Part shown: piece after piece, positions 1-9,350 of the stretch
Position numbering within the stretch: the stretch's first letter is position 1
How the letters are laid out: each line of letters begins with the position of its first letter
Origin: Enterobacteriaceae endosymbiont of Donacia proxima
GTDB taxonomy: Bacteria > Pseudomonadota > Gammaproteobacteria > Enterobacterales > Enterobacteriaceae
Direction: 5' to 3'
Length of the DNA: 64,000 nt
NCBI RefSeq assembly: GCF_012569285.1
Contig: NZ_CP046198.1
Location: 188,313 to 252,312, forward strand
Position numbers and translations under genes: made by a program
Notes under the pieces: generated by a model
Databases searched by the model: none
What the model was told of the DNA's origin: nothing
Seen by the model: only the letters and a program-made list of their open reading frames with translations

Positions 1-827
1 CTATCCATCATTAAACTAATACCTCCTTGCTTTAAGGACTCCGTAATATATTCCCATCCGAATTGTATTAATTGTGCAGCGTATAATGGATTTTGTTTTA
101 ATTCTAATAATTTATCAAATAATAAAATTGATATTGTTTGTAACATTCCGCATAATACAGTTTGTTCACCCATTAAATCTGATTTAACTTCAGCAATAAA
201 AGATGATTCTAATACACCAGCTTTATGGCTACCAATTGCAGCAGCCCAAGCTTTAGCTAATTGAAAACCATAATTGTTATCATTAGCTTCTTGATGAACA
301 GCGATTAAAGATGGAACTCCAAAACCTCTTTTAAATTCTTCTCTTACTTCTGTTCCCGGACATTTAGGAGCTACCATAATAACTGTAATATCTTTAGATA
401 TATTTTCTCCTTCTTCTATAATATTAAAACCATGTGAATAACCTAATGTTGCTCCTTTTTTTATTAATGATTTTATATTTTTTAAAACATTATGATGATT
501 ATTATCAGGAGTTAAATTAATAATTAAATCAGCATTAGGTATTAATTCTTCATAAGATCCAACAGTAAAGTTATTTTTATATGCTCTTTGCCAAGATAGA
601 TTTTTTTTTTTTATAGATTTTTCTTTTAAAGTATATGAAATATTTAATCCTGAATCTCTCATATTTAATCCTTGGTTTAAACCTTGAGATCCACAACCTA
701 TAATAACAATATTTTTATTTTTTAAAAAATTAATACTATTATTAAATTCTTTAAATTGCATTAACCTACATTTTTGTAAATTTTTTAATTTTTTACGAAA
801 ATTTAAATTATTGAAATAATTTTTCAT
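1..827 (-). CDS. ilvC: Ketol-acid reductoisomerase, partial (C-terminus beyond window edge)
   Basis: This is the NADPH-dependent isomeroreductase that converts acetolactate and acetohydroxybutyrate in valine, leucine and isoleucine synthesis. About 275 N-terminal residues are visible. They follow the long class II enterobacterial enzyme (491 aa in E. coli) from its first residues ([10 protein letters not shown]). The Rossmann motif [17 protein letters not shown] and the later block [11 protein letters not shown] are clear, and the reading frame is open to base 1. The ATG at 825-827 is preceded by an AAGGGT Shine-Dalgarno sequence. The gene lies 105 bases downstream of ilvD on the same strand. 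In E. coli, ilvA and the divergent regulator ilvY sit between these two genes; both are gone here. Identification is secure, but the C-terminal half cannot be assessed. Confidence 0.97.
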   Translation of the reverse strand, partial: MKNYFNNLNFRKKLKNLQKCRLMQFKEFNNSINFLKNKNIVIIGCGSQGLNQGLNMRDSGLNISYTLKEKSIKKKNLSWQRAYKNNFTVGSYEELIPNADLIINLTPDNNHHNVLKNIKSLIKKGATLGYSHGFNIIEEGENISKDITVIMVAPKCPGTEVREEFKRGFGVPSLIAVHQEANDNNYGFQLAKAWAAAIGSHKAGVLESSFIAEVKSDLMGEQTVLCGMLQTISILLFDKLLELKQNPLYAAQLIQFGWEYITESLKQGGISLMMD

Positions 828-932
828 TTTAATGACCCTTATTTTATGTAAATAATTGATATTTAATAAATACTCTTGATTTAAATAATAATTTATATTA
901 AATCTAATATTTTTTATTTTAAAATATTTATT

Positions 933-2792
933 TTATATTATTAATTTATTTTTATCTCTTACTGCTCCTTTATCTGCACTAGTTACAAAACTAGCATAAA
1001 CTTTAAGTGCAAAAGAAATTTTTCTAGATCTTTTATGTAGAGGTTTATATGATAATAAACCTTTTTTTTCTTCTTGTTGAATTCTTCTATTTAAAATAGA
1101 ATCAGAAATATCTAAATTAATAGATCTTTTAGGTATATTAATTTGAATAATGTCATCATTATGTACTAAAGCTATTAATCCTTTATCAGCTGCTTCAGGA
1201 GAAATATGTCCTATAGATAATCCAGAAGTACCTCCCGAAAATCTTCCATCTGTAATTAAAGCACATTTTTTATCTAAATTCATAGATTTTAAATATGATG
1301 TAGGATATAACATTTCTTGCATACCTGGGCCTCCCTTAGGTCCCTCATATCTTATTACTATAATATTACCAGGAAAAATTTGTTTATTTAAAATGGCATA
1401 TACTGCTGCTTCTTGACTATCAAATACTCGTGCTTTTCCTTTAAAAACCATTAATTTTTTGTCTACACTAGCTGTTTTAACAACACATCCATTTTTAGCA
1501 AGATTACCATATAAAATAGCTAAACCGCCATCTTTGCTAAAAGCAAATTGATATGAACGAATGCAACCTTTTTTTCTATCTTTATCTAAAGTAGAATAAA
1601 TATTTTTTTGTGAAAAAGGATGTATTGTTTTTATGTTTCCAGGAGCTGATTGATAAAATTTTTTTATACTTACATTTTTTTTATTTAAAATATTATATTT
1701 ATATATAGTTTCTTCTATTGTATATCCTAAAATATTTATAGTATTTTTATGTATTAAATTTATTTTATTTAATTCATTTAAAATTCCTATTACTCCTCCT
1801 GCTCTATGAAAATCTTCCATATAAAATTTATTAGTACTAGGAGATATCATACACAACCACGGAGTTTTTTTAGATAAATAATTAATTGTATTTAAATTAA
1901 ATACTATATTAGTTTCTTGTGATAATGCTAACATATGTAAGATTGTATTTGTAGATCCACCCATAGCAATATCTAACATCATCGCATTTTCAAATGATTT
2001 TTGACTAGCAATATTTCTAGGTAAAAAATTAATATTATTATTGTCGTAATATTGTTTAGTAATTTCTACTATTTTTTGAGCAGAATCTATATATAATTGT
2101 TTTCGATTAACATGTGTAGATAATAATGATCCATTACCTGGTAATGATAAACCTAAAACTTCTGTAATACAATTCATAGAATTAGCAGTAAACATTCCAG
2201 AACAAGATCCACATGTTGGACATGAATTAAGCTCAATTTTTTTTACGTAATTATCAGATCTTTTTGGATTAGCTGATTGGATCATAGCATCAACTAAGTT
2301 GATTTTTGTAATTTTTTTATTTTTCTTCGTATTGATTTTACCAGTTTCCATCGGCCCACCAGATACAAAAACAGTAGGTATATTTAAACGTAAACTAGCC
2401 ATTAACATTCCAGGAGTAATTTTATCGCAATTAGATATACATATCATTGAATCAACACAATGTGCATTTATAACATATTCAATAGAATCTGCAATAAGTT
2501 CTCTTGAAGGTAATGAATATAACATTCCATCATGTCCCATTGCTATACCATCATCAATAGCTATTGTATTAAATTCTTTAGGTACTCCTCCATATTTTTT
2601 TATTTCATTAGAAATTATTTTACCTACATTTTGTAGATGTATATGTCCTGGAACAAATTCTGAAAAAGAATTTACTATTGCAATAATAGGTTTATTAAAA
2701 TCTTTGTCACTCATTCCAGTTGCGCGCCAAAGAGATCTAGCTCCAGCCATATTACGACCTTTAGTCGTAGTAAATGAACGATAATTAGGCAT
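933..2792 (-). CDS. ilvD: Dihydroxy-acid dehydratase
   Basis: IlvD dehydrates the dihydroxy acids made by IlvC to 2-oxo acids, using an iron-sulfur cluster. The protein has 619 aa against 616 in E. coli. Candidate cluster cysteines are visible at C122 (in NCDKITPGM) and in the [18 protein letters not shown] block at about residues 191-208. The C-terminal region ([12 protein letters not shown], then [21 protein letters not shown]) is complete. The gene lies in the ilvG-M-E-D-C run, 32 bases after ilvE, so co-transcription is likely. Nothing is truncated. Identification is secure. Confidence 0.98.
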   Translation of the reverse strand: MPNYRSFTTTKGRNMAGARSLWRATGMSDKDFNKPIIAIVNSFSEFVPGHIHLQNVGKIISNEIKKYGGVPKEFNTIAIDDGIAMGHDGMLYSLPSRELIADSIEYVINAHCVDSMICISNCDKITPGMLMASLRLNIPTVFVSGGPMETGKINTKKNKKITKINLVDAMIQSANPKRSDNYVKKIELNSCPTCGSCSGMFTANSMNCITEVLGLSLPGNGSLLSTHVNRKQLYIDSAQKIVEITKQYYDNNNINFLPRNIASQKSFENAMMLDIAMGGSTNTILHMLALSQETNIVFNLNTINYLSKKTPWLCMISPSTNKFYMEDFHRAGGVIGILNELNKINLIHKNTINILGYTIEETIYKYNILNKKNVSIKKFYQSAPGNIKTIHPFSQKNIYSTLDKDRKKGCIRSYQFAFSKDGGLAILYGNLAKNGCVVKTASVDKKLMVFKGKARVFDSQEAAVYAILNKQIFPGNIIVIRYEGPKGGPGMQEMLYPTSYLKSMNLDKKCALITDGRFSGGTSGLSIGHISPEAADKGLIALVHNDDIIQINIPKRSINLDISDSILNRRIQQEEKKGLLSYKPLHKRSRKISFALKVYASFVTSADKGAVRDKNKLII

Positions 2793-2824
2793 ATTTATTT
2801 TCTTTTATTAAAATTAAAAATTTA

Positions 2825-3754
2825 TTAAATATGAATATAATCTAACCAATTCCATTTATCTTTTTTTTCTCCTTTTAATAGAGAAATAAATTCTTTTTGT
2901 ATATTTCTTGTAATTTTTCCTCTTTTACCATTATTAATTAATATGTTATCTACACTACAAACAGGTGTAATTTCTGCTGCTGTTCCCGTTAAAAAGATTT
3001 CATCAGCTAAATATAAAGATTCTCTTAATATAAAAGATTCTTTAATTATAATATTTAAATTTTGAGCTATTTTCATAACAGAATCTCTAGTAATCCCAGG
3101 AAGAATAGATGAAGTAAGTGGAGGAGTAAATAAAATATTATCTTTTATTTTAAAAATATTTTCTCCAGAACCTTCAGAAACAAATCCTAAACTATCTAAT
3201 GAGATTCCTTCATCATATCCATTTCTACGTGCTTCATTACCAATTAATAAAGAAGATAAATAATTACCTCCTGCTTTAGATAAACTAGGTATAGTATTAG
3301 GTTTATATTTATTCCAAGAAGATATCATTGTATTAATACCATTAATTTTTGCATTATTACCAAGATAATTTTCCCATGGAAAAGCACTAATCATTATATC
3401 TGTATAATAATTATGAGGAGGATTAATTCCTAAACCAACATCTCCTATAAATACTAAAATTCTAATATAAGCTTCTTGAAGTTTGTTAACATTAATTGTA
3501 AGATAAACAGCATTCATTATTTCTTTCATAGAAAATTTTATTGGGAAACGATATATTTTAGCAGAATTATATAAACGATTTATATGATCTTTATGACGGA
3601 AAATAATAGAACCTTTACATGATTTATAACATCTAATACCTTCAAAAACAGATGTACCATAATGTAATGCATGACTCATAACGCTAATTTTAGCGTTTTC
3701 CCATTTTATAATATTGCCATTTAACCAAATAAAATCTGCTTTTTTTGTAGACAT
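2825..3754 (-). CDS. ilvE: Branched-chain amino-acid aminotransferase
   Basis: IlvE is a PLP enzyme that carries out the last step, transamination of the branched 2-oxo acids with glutamate. It has 309 aa, the same length as the E. coli protein. The PLP lysine is K160 in SLSKAGGNY. Other class IV aminotransferase blocks are present (HALHYGTSVFEGIR at about 28-41, and SEGSGENIF). It follows ilvM by 42 bases and precedes ilvD. Many insect symbionts lose this gene and leave the step to host aminotransferases, so its retention suggests the symbiont can finish the amino acids itself. That last point is inference. Confidence 0.98.
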   Translation of the reverse strand: MSTKKADFIWLNGNIIKWENAKISVMSHALHYGTSVFEGIRCYKSCKGSIIFRHKDHINRLYNSAKIYRFPIKFSMKEIMNAVYLTINVNKLQEAYIRILVFIGDVGLGINPPHNYYTDIMISAFPWENYLGNNAKINGINTMISSWNKYKPNTIPSLSKAGGNYLSSLLIGNEARRNGYDEGISLDSLGFVSEGSGENIFKIKDNILFTPPLTSSILPGITRDSVMKIAQNLNIIIKESFILRESLYLADEIFLTGTAAEITPVCSVDNILINNGKRGKITRNIQKEFISLLKGEKKDKWNWLDYIHI

Positions 3755-3796
3755 TATTATAATTCCTATCTTATGTAATAATGTTATTATAATATC

Positions 3797-4030
3797 TTAT
3801 GATATGATAACTATATCTAATACATCTATAAGTTTTGTAATTTGGTTTACTAAAAAATCTATAGGTTTAGAACCTTTTACTGTTAATTTAAAATTAATAT
3901 TTTTCAATTTATTTATTACATTAATATCCATTGTTTTAAGTAAAAAACCTCTATGGCGAACAATTCTCATTATTCTTTCACTTATTTCTGGACTAATATT
4001 TGTTTTAATATGTAATCGATACTTATGCAT
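3797..4030 (-). CDS. ilvM: Acetolactate synthase II small (ACT-domain) subunit
   Basis: This is the regulatory subunit of acetohydroxyacid synthase II. It has 77 aa against 87 in E. coli, the loss being at the C-terminus. A single ACT domain is visible, with the signature RIMRIVRHRGF at about residues 19-29 and ITKLIDVLDIVII at the end. Its ATG directly abuts the ilvG stop codon (TAA then ATG), so translational coupling to ilvG is likely. Isozyme II is naturally insensitive to valine, so its retention would allow overproduction. That is established for the family but untested here. Confidence 0.95.
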   Translation of the reverse strand: MHKYRLHIKTNISPEISERIMRIVRHRGFLLKTMDINVINKLKNINFKLTVKGSKPIDFLVNQITKLIDVLDIVIIS

Positions 4031-5695
4031 TTAACTTTTCTCTATCATATAATTATTACTACATCCAGGTGGTACTAACGGCCAAACATTATCATTTTCA
4101 TCAATAGAAACATGTAATATATAAGGTTGATTAATAGAAAAAATTTTTTGTAAACTTTTATTAATTTCATTATTATTATTTATACTATGGCCAGATATTC
4201 CAAAAGATTTTGCTAATTGAATAAAATTTGGATTATCATATAAATATGTTTCACTGTATCTTTTTTTAAAAAAAATTTGCTGCCATTGTCTTACCATTCC
4301 TAATCTTTTATTATCTAATAATATAATTTTAATAGGTAAATTTTTTCTTTTAATTGTACTCAATTCCTGAATATTCATCATAAACGATCCATCTCCAGAA
4401 ATACATATAACATCATTATTAGGTTTAGCTACTTGAGCTCCAATTGCAGCAGGTAATCCAAAACCCATTGTTCCTAATCCGCTAGAAGTAATAAAGTTTT
4501 TAGGATTAGAAAAATTTATATGTTGCGCTGCCCACATTTGATGTTGTCCTACATCAGTAGTAATAATAGTATTTTTATTTTTAATATCTGATAATTTTTT
4601 AAATAGAATAGGAGCAAATATTCTATTTTTATTTTTATAACAATTATATATATAAGAATATTTTTTTTTAATTTTTTTTATATATATTTGCCATTTCAAA
4701 ATATTTTTAGGTTTTTCTAATAATGGAATTAAATAATTTAAATTTCCTAGTAATGCTACATTTACTTTACAAATTTTATTAATTTCAGACGGATCTATAT
4801 CTAGATGAATAATATTTGCATATGGAGCAAATTTTTTTATATTACCTGTAACTCTATCATCAAATCTAGTCCCAATAGCTATTAATAAATCACATTTTTG
4901 TACAGTATAATTTGCTGCTTTATTTCCATGCATTCCAATCATTCCCAAATAATATGGATTTTTATTATTTATAGTACCAATTCCTTTTAAAGTAACTACT
5001 GTAGGTATTTGAGATTTTTTTATAAATTTTCTTAATACTTTAACTGCATTACCTATATTAACTCCTCCTCCTATATATAATATAGGCATTATAGAGTTTT
5101 TTAATAAAAAATTTGCTTCTTTAATTTTTTCAATTGAAGGTTTTTTATTTGAAATAACAAAATTTTTCTTTCTTTTAAAGATATTTTTTTTATCTATATT
5201 AGATAATTGTATATCTTTAGGTATATCTATTAATACAGGTCCTGGCCTTTTAGATAAAGCTATATAAAAAGCTTCATCTATGATATTAGATAATTCTAAT
5301 GATGAAGTTACTAAAAAACTATGTTTAGTACATGATAATGACATACCTATAATGTCTATTTCTTGAAAAGCATCCGTACCAATTAATGGAAGTGATACTT
5401 GTCCTGTAATTGCAATAATAGGTATAGAATCTACCATCGCATCTGCGAGACCAGTTATTAAATTAGTAGCTCCTGGACCAGATGTAGCAATACATACTCC
5501 TATTTTACCAGTAGCTCTTGCATATCCGATAGCAGCAATAGCAGCTCCTTGTTCATGTCTACATAATATGTGTTCTATATTTTCTTCATCATATAATGCA
5601 TCATAAAGAGGCATTATTGCCCCACCTGGATATCCGAATACTGTTTTAATATTTTGTTTTTTTAATATTTGAATTATACATTGTGCTCCGTTCAT
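4031..5695 (-). CDS. ilvG: Acetolactate synthase II large subunit
   Basis: IlvG is the ThDP-dependent catalytic subunit that condenses pyruvate with pyruvate or 2-oxobutanoate. The frame is open upstream to 5737, but the ATG at 5693-5695 is preferred. It starts MNGAQ exactly like E. coli IlvG and has an AGAGG ribosome site about 7 bases upstream. This gives 554 aa (548 in E. coli). The catalytic Glu48 lies in CRHEQGAA, and the ThDP/Mg motif GDGSFMMN is intact. The frameshift that kills ilvG in E. coli K-12 is absent. It is the first gene of ilvGMED-C; no convincing leader-peptide attenuator is visible upstream. Confidence 0.97.
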   Translation of the reverse strand: MNGAQCIIQILKKQNIKTVFGYPGGAIMPLYDALYDEENIEHILCRHEQGAAIAAIGYARATGKIGVCIATSGPGATNLITGLADAMVDSIPIIAITGQVSLPLIGTDAFQEIDIIGMSLSCTKHSFLVTSSLELSNIIDEAFYIALSKRPGPVLIDIPKDIQLSNIDKKNIFKRKKNFVISNKKPSIEKIKEANFLLKNSIMPILYIGGGVNIGNAVKVLRKFIKKSQIPTVVTLKGIGTINNKNPYYLGMIGMHGNKAANYTVQKCDLLIAIGTRFDDRVTGNIKKFAPYANIIHLDIDPSEINKICKVNVALLGNLNYLIPLLEKPKNILKWQIYIKKIKKKYSYIYNCYKNKNRIFAPILFKKLSDIKNKNTIITTDVGQHQMWAAQHINFSNPKNFITSSGLGTMGFGLPAAIGAQVAKPNNDVICISGDGSFMMNIQELSTIKRKNLPIKIILLDNKRLGMVRQWQQIFFKKRYSETYLYDNPNFIQLAKSFGISGHSINNNNEINKSLQKIFSINQPYILHVSIDENDNVWPLVPPGCSNNYMIEKS

Positions 5696-5843
5696 ATTTA
5701 TACCTCTTTTTTTAGTAAAATGATCTGCATAATTCAATTTAATTATGATTTTAATTTATGTATATTTTAAGATAAAATGATATGGTTTTATATTTGATAT
5801 GTTATTAAAATTTTTACAAAAATCATATTAATTTTTAAATTAA

Positions 5844-5863
5844 ATATTCATATATATGAATAT
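5844..5863. repeat. 20-bp perfect palindrome between trpT and ilvG
   Basis: A perfect palindrome (ATATTCATA followed by its complement) lies in the 247-base spacer between tRNA-Trp and ilvG, both on the minus strand. It could fold after the tRNA or act as a protein-binding site, but it contains only two G:C pairs. Its function is unknown, and palindromes in such AT-rich DNA can arise by chance. The rest of the spacer shows nothing recognisable. Confidence 0.3.
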
Positions 5864-5942
5864 ATATTTATATAAAATATTTTACTATTTATTTAAAATA
5901 TTTTTTAAAAATTAAATAATATTTTTTATAAAAAAATATTTT

Positions 5943-6015
5943 CAGGGGTGGAGGGATTTGAACCCCCAACCATTGGTTTTGGAGACCAACATTCTACCAA
6001 TTAAACTACACCCCT
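5943..6015 (-). tRNA. trpT: tRNA-Trp(CCA)
   Basis: A 73-base cloverleaf is on the minus strand. The acceptor stem AGGGGUG pairs with CACCCCU, the D arm is AGUUUAAUUGGUAGA, the anticodon stem-loop is UUGGU-CUCCAAA-ACCAA with anticodon CCA, and the T loop is GUUCAAAUC. The discriminator is G. The 3' CCA is not encoded and must be added by the CCA enzyme. The sequence follows E. coli trpT closely. The anticodon is the standard CCA, not UCA, so this tRNA gives no sign of UGA being read as tryptophan. In E. coli trpT also lies near the ilvG operon, with hdfR, yifE and yifB between them. Confidence 0.97.
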
Positions 6016-6261
6016 TAGTATTTGTATATAAAAAATATATATAATATATTATATTATATAATTTTATTAGTAAAATTTATTTACAATAAAATATATTTAT
6101 TTTAAATATAAAAATATAAAATATTTTGTTACTATTAAATAGATATTTTTATATTTTAAAATTTTAATAAAAATTATTTTTTATATAGTGATAATTACTA
6201 TTATTTATAAAAATATTAATAAAATTAATGTATTATTTTATAATTTTAAAAGGATTAAAAA

Positions 6262-7014
6262 ATGACAAAATGGAGTATCGGGAAAATAAAAGAAATTAAG
6301 TATTGGACAAATAATTTATTTAGTATTATTTTAAAAGCAAAAGTTAATAATTTTTTTGCTGGACAATTTACTAAATTAGCATTAAAAATTAATAATAAAA
6401 AAATACAAAGAGCATATTCATATATTAATTCACCAGAAAATAAAAATTATGAATTTTATATTTCTAATATAAATAAAGGTAATTTAACTCCATATTTATA
6501 TAAATTAAAAATTAATGATAAAATTATGATTGCTAAAAATGCATTAGGAAATTTTACAATAAATAATGTTAAATCTTGTAAAAATTTATGGATGTTATCT
6601 ACAGGAACAGGTATTGGTCCTTATCTTTCAATATTACAAGATAATATATGTTTTAGAAAATTTAAACAAATAATTTTAGTACATTCTATTAGATACATAG
6701 AAGATTTTAATTATTTAAATTTAGTTAAAAAAATAAAACAAAAATATTATAATCAATTAATTATTAAAATTATTTTAACTAAAAAAATTAATATTAATAA
6801 TTCTATTTTATATGGTTATATTCCTAATTTAATTAAAAATGGTACTTTAGAAAAAGATATTGGTATTAAAATACATACTAATAATAGTCATGTAATGCTT
6901 TGTGGTAATCCAAATATGATTAAACAAACTCAAAAATTTTTAGAACAATATAGAAATTTTTCTAAAAATTTAATAAATAAAAAAGGTAATATTACATATG
7001 AACAATATTGGTAA
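6262..7014 (+). CDS. fpr: Ferredoxin/flavodoxin-NADP+ reductase
   Basis: Fpr is an FAD enzyme that moves electrons between NADPH and ferredoxin or flavodoxin. It serves iron-sulfur cluster enzymes and radical-SAM reactions. The protein has 250 aa (248 in E. coli). The FAD motif RAYSYINSPE is at about residues 50-59, the nucleotide-binding STGTGIGPYLSIL at about 113-125, VMLCGNP follows, and the C-terminus EQYW matches E. coli HYW. An AAGGA ribosome site precedes the ATG. It is followed by tpiA after 34 bases, close to the E. coli order. No ferredoxin or flavodoxin gene is in the window. Confidence 0.96.
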   Translation: MTKWSIGKIKEIKYWTNNLFSIILKAKVNNFFAGQFTKLALKINNKKIQRAYSYINSPENKNYEFYISNINKGNLTPYLYKLKINDKIMIAKNALGNFTINNVKSCKNLWMLSTGTGIGPYLSILQDNICFRKFKQIILVHSIRYIEDFNYLNLVKKIKQKYYNQLIIKIILTKKININNSILYGYIPNLIKNGTLEKDIGIKIHTNNSHVMLCGNPNMIKQTQKFLEQYRNFSKNLINKKGNITYEQYW

Positions 7015-7048
7015 ATTACCATATTTCTAAATTTTAGAAGGAAATTAT

Positions 7049-7828
7049 ATGAAAAAATTTTTGATTATTGCTAATTGGAAGTTAAATGGTAGTTATAATT
7101 TTATAGATAAAAATATAAATATAATTAAAAAAATAAATAATTCTTTAAATTATTGTCGATTATCTATTGCACCTCCTTATGTATATTTAAACTATATTAA
7201 TAATTTAATAAAAAATACCTCTATATTTTTAACAGCACAGAATGTAGATGTTAATTTAAAAGGATCTTTTACAGGAGAAATATCAGTAAATATGTTAAAA
7301 GATATAGGTGTAAAATATGTTATAATTGGTCATTCAGAAAGAAGAATATATCATAATGAAGATATTAATCTTATATCAAAAAAATTTATATTAATTAAAA
7401 AATATAATTTGATTCCAATTTTATGTATAGGAGAAACTGAACAACAAAAAAAACATAAATTAATAGAAAAAATTTGTATTAATCAAATTAATAGTATACT
7501 TAAAATTAGTGATGTTAATATATTTAATAATACTATTATAGCTTATGAACCACTCTGGGCTATTGGATCTGGTAAAATAGCAGATTTAAATGAAGTAAAA
7601 AAAGTTATTTTATTTATTAGAAAATATATATCATCTATAAATATGAAAATAGTAGAAAATATATATTTTCAATATGGTGGATCAGTTAATTATCATAATA
7701 TAGATCATTTTTTTAAAAAAAAATATATAAATGGGTTTTTAATAGGCAAAGTTTCTTTAACAATAAAAAACTTCATACTTTTAATTGAAAAAATAGAAAA
7801 AAATTTAGACCTATTAAATAGGTCTTAA
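7049..7828 (+). CDS. tpiA: Triosephosphate isomerase
   Basis: TpiA interconverts dihydroxyacetone phosphate and glyceraldehyde 3-phosphate in glycolysis. It has 259 aa (255 in E. coli). Catalytic residues are K11 (ANWKLNG), H95 (IGHSERR) and E167 (AYEPLWAIGSG); the phosphate loop YGGSV is also present. A GAAGGA ribosome site precedes the ATG. Its last 15 bases overlap the end of the convergent lysS gene, and a hairpin lies in the overlap. Both reading frames run through to normal-looking ends. Confidence 0.98.
   Translation: MKKFLIIANWKLNGSYNFIDKNINIIKKINNSLNYCRLSIAPPYVYLNYINNLIKNTSIFLTAQNVDVNLKGSFTGEISVNMLKDIGVKYVIIGHSERRIYHNEDINLISKKFILIKKYNLIPILCIGETEQQKKHKLIEKICINQINSILKISDVNIFNNTIIAYEPLWAIGSGKIADLNEVKKVILFIRKYISSINMKIVENIYFQYGGSVNYHNIDHFFKKKYINGFLIGKVSLTIKNFILLIEKIEKNLDLLNRS
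7807..7825 (-). terminator. Hairpin terminator inside the tpiA/lysS overlap
   Basis: The arms AGACCTAT (7807-7814) and ATAGGTCT (7818-7825) form an 8-bp stem with a 3-base loop. On the minus strand it is followed after a few bases by seven U (complement of 7797-7803), which suits termination of the prfB-lysS transcript. No T run follows on the plus strand. The hairpin is built from the last codons of both genes. It is relatively GC-rich for this genome, which makes chance less likely. Confidence 0.6.
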
Positions 7829-9331
7829 CATCGGAAATAAAATAACATCTCTTATTGATTTAGTATTTGTAAATAACATAACTAGTCTATCTATTCCTAC
7901 ACCTAATCCAGCTGTAGGAGGTAATCCATATTCTAACGCTTCAATATAATCTTTATCATAAAATTGATTATTAATATTTTTATCAATACTGATATTTTTA
8001 TGACTTTCTTGGTTTTGAAATCTTTTTTTTTGTTCTTCAGAATCATTAAGTTCAGAAAAACCATTTGCTATTTCCATTCCACAAATGAAAAATTCAAATC
8101 TATCAGTAAATGAAGAATTTAAATCATTACTTCTTGAAAGAGGGGAAACTTCAATAGGATATTCTGTAATAAATGTTGGTTCTATAATTTTATGAATAAT
8201 TTTTTCTTCAAAAATTTTAGAAATAATCTTACCTTTACTCCAATTTAAATTAATATTAACATTTATTAAATTAGTAATTTTTATTAATTTATTAAGATTT
8301 TCTAAATGTTCTAAAGAAAAATCAGGATAAAATTTAATAATAGCTTCTTTCATAGTTAATTTATTAAATTGATTATTTAAATCAAATACGTGATTATCAT
8401 ATTTTAATATGTTATTTTTAAATATTTTTTTATATATTTTTTTAAATAATTTTTCAAAAAAAAACATTAAATCTTTATAATCTGAGTATGCAATATATAA
8501 TTCCATCATAGTAAACTCAGGATTATGTTGAGTTGATATTCCTTCATTACGGAAATTTCTATTAATTTCAAATATTTTATTAAATCCACCAATAATTAAA
8601 CGTTTTAAATATAATTCAGGAGCAATACGTAAATATATATTCATATTATATTTATTATGATAAGTTATAAAAGGTTTAGCTAACGCTCCTCCTGGAATAC
8701 TATGCATCATTGGAGTTTCTACTTCAATAAAATTATTTTTGTTCATAAAATTTCGAATATTTAATATAATTTGATGTCTTTTATTAAAAACATAACGTGT
8801 TTTTTTATTAACAATAAGATCTAAATATCTTTTTCTATATTTTATTTCTTTATTTTGTAATCCATGATATTTATCAGGTAATGGTTTTATTGCTTTTGTT
8901 AATAAATAAATTTTTTGACAAAAAATTGATAAAACTTTAGTTTTAGTTTCAAAAATATAACCAATTATACCTATAATATCTCCAAGATCATATTCTTCTA
9001 AAAATTTTTTATATTCTTGATAAGAAATTTCATTTTGAGATATATAAATTTGTATTTTACCTGTATAATCTTGAATATTAATAAAAGAAGCTTTACCCAT
9101 AATACGTATATTTACTATCCTTCCTGCAATATGTAATATTTTTTTATTTAAAAAATTCTTTTTTTTATCTAAAATTTGATTTAAATAATTACACGTAATA
9201 TTAACTTTAAAATTATTAGGGAAAACTATATTATTAGTTTTTTTTAATATTTCTAGTTTTTTATATCGAAATGTTATTTCATTATTACGAATATTTTTAA
9301 TATTATTTAATTGATTTTTAGCTCCAGACAT
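7814..9331 (-). CDS. lysS: Lysyl-tRNA synthetase (class II)
   Basis: LysS charges tRNA-Lys with lysine. The protein has 505 aa, identical to E. coli LysS. An N-terminal OB-fold binds the anticodon (about residues 60-160). The class II core follows with motif 1 (NNFIEVETPMM), motif 2 (FEINRNFRNEG) and motif 3 (GLGVGIDRLVML). The N-terminal 40 residues are lysine- and asparagine-rich and poorly conserved. It lies 19 bases downstream of prfB on the same strand, the E. coli prfB-lysS arrangement with recJ gone. It overlaps tpiA tail to tail. Confidence 0.98.
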   Translation of the reverse strand: MSGAKNQLNNIKNIRNNEITFRYKKLEILKKTNNIVFPNNFKVNITCNYLNQILDKKKNFLNKKILHIAGRIVNIRIMGKASFINIQDYTGKIQIYISQNEISYQEYKKFLEEYDLGDIIGIIGYIFETKTKVLSIFCQKIYLLTKAIKPLPDKYHGLQNKEIKYRKRYLDLIVNKKTRYVFNKRHQIILNIRNFMNKNNFIEVETPMMHSIPGGALAKPFITYHNKYNMNIYLRIAPELYLKRLIIGGFNKIFEINRNFRNEGISTQHNPEFTMMELYIAYSDYKDLMFFFEKLFKKIYKKIFKNNILKYDNHVFDLNNQFNKLTMKEAIIKFYPDFSLEHLENLNKLIKITNLINVNINLNWSKGKIISKIFEEKIIHKIIEPTFITEYPIEVSPLSRSNDLNSSFTDRFEFFICGMEIANGFSELNDSEEQKKRFQNQESHKNISIDKNINNQFYDKDYIEALEYGLPPTAGLGVGIDRLVMLFTNTKSIRDVILFPMLRPI

Positions 9332-9350
9332 AATATTAAACCTTATATAT

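Noticed and set aside
1150..2784. Plus-strand open frames opposite ilvD (for example 2299-2784).
   Set aside because: They mirror the strongly conserved ilvD frame, contain no known domain, and have no ribosome site. The same holds for open frames opposite degP, rpoD, dnaE, pyrH, rpsB and others.
5788..5826. A 12-codon minus-strand frame (MIFVKILITYQI) upstream of ilvG, rich in Ile, as a possible attenuator leader peptide.
   Set aside because: Ile, Val and Leu codons are common by chance in such AT-rich DNA, and no terminator/antiterminator pair or ribosome site follows. It remains only a faint possibility.
5943..6015. A sign of UGA being decoded as Trp through the tRNA-Trp gene.
   Set aside because: The anticodon is the standard CCA and no in-frame UGA occurs in any gene, so UGA appears unused and not reassigned.
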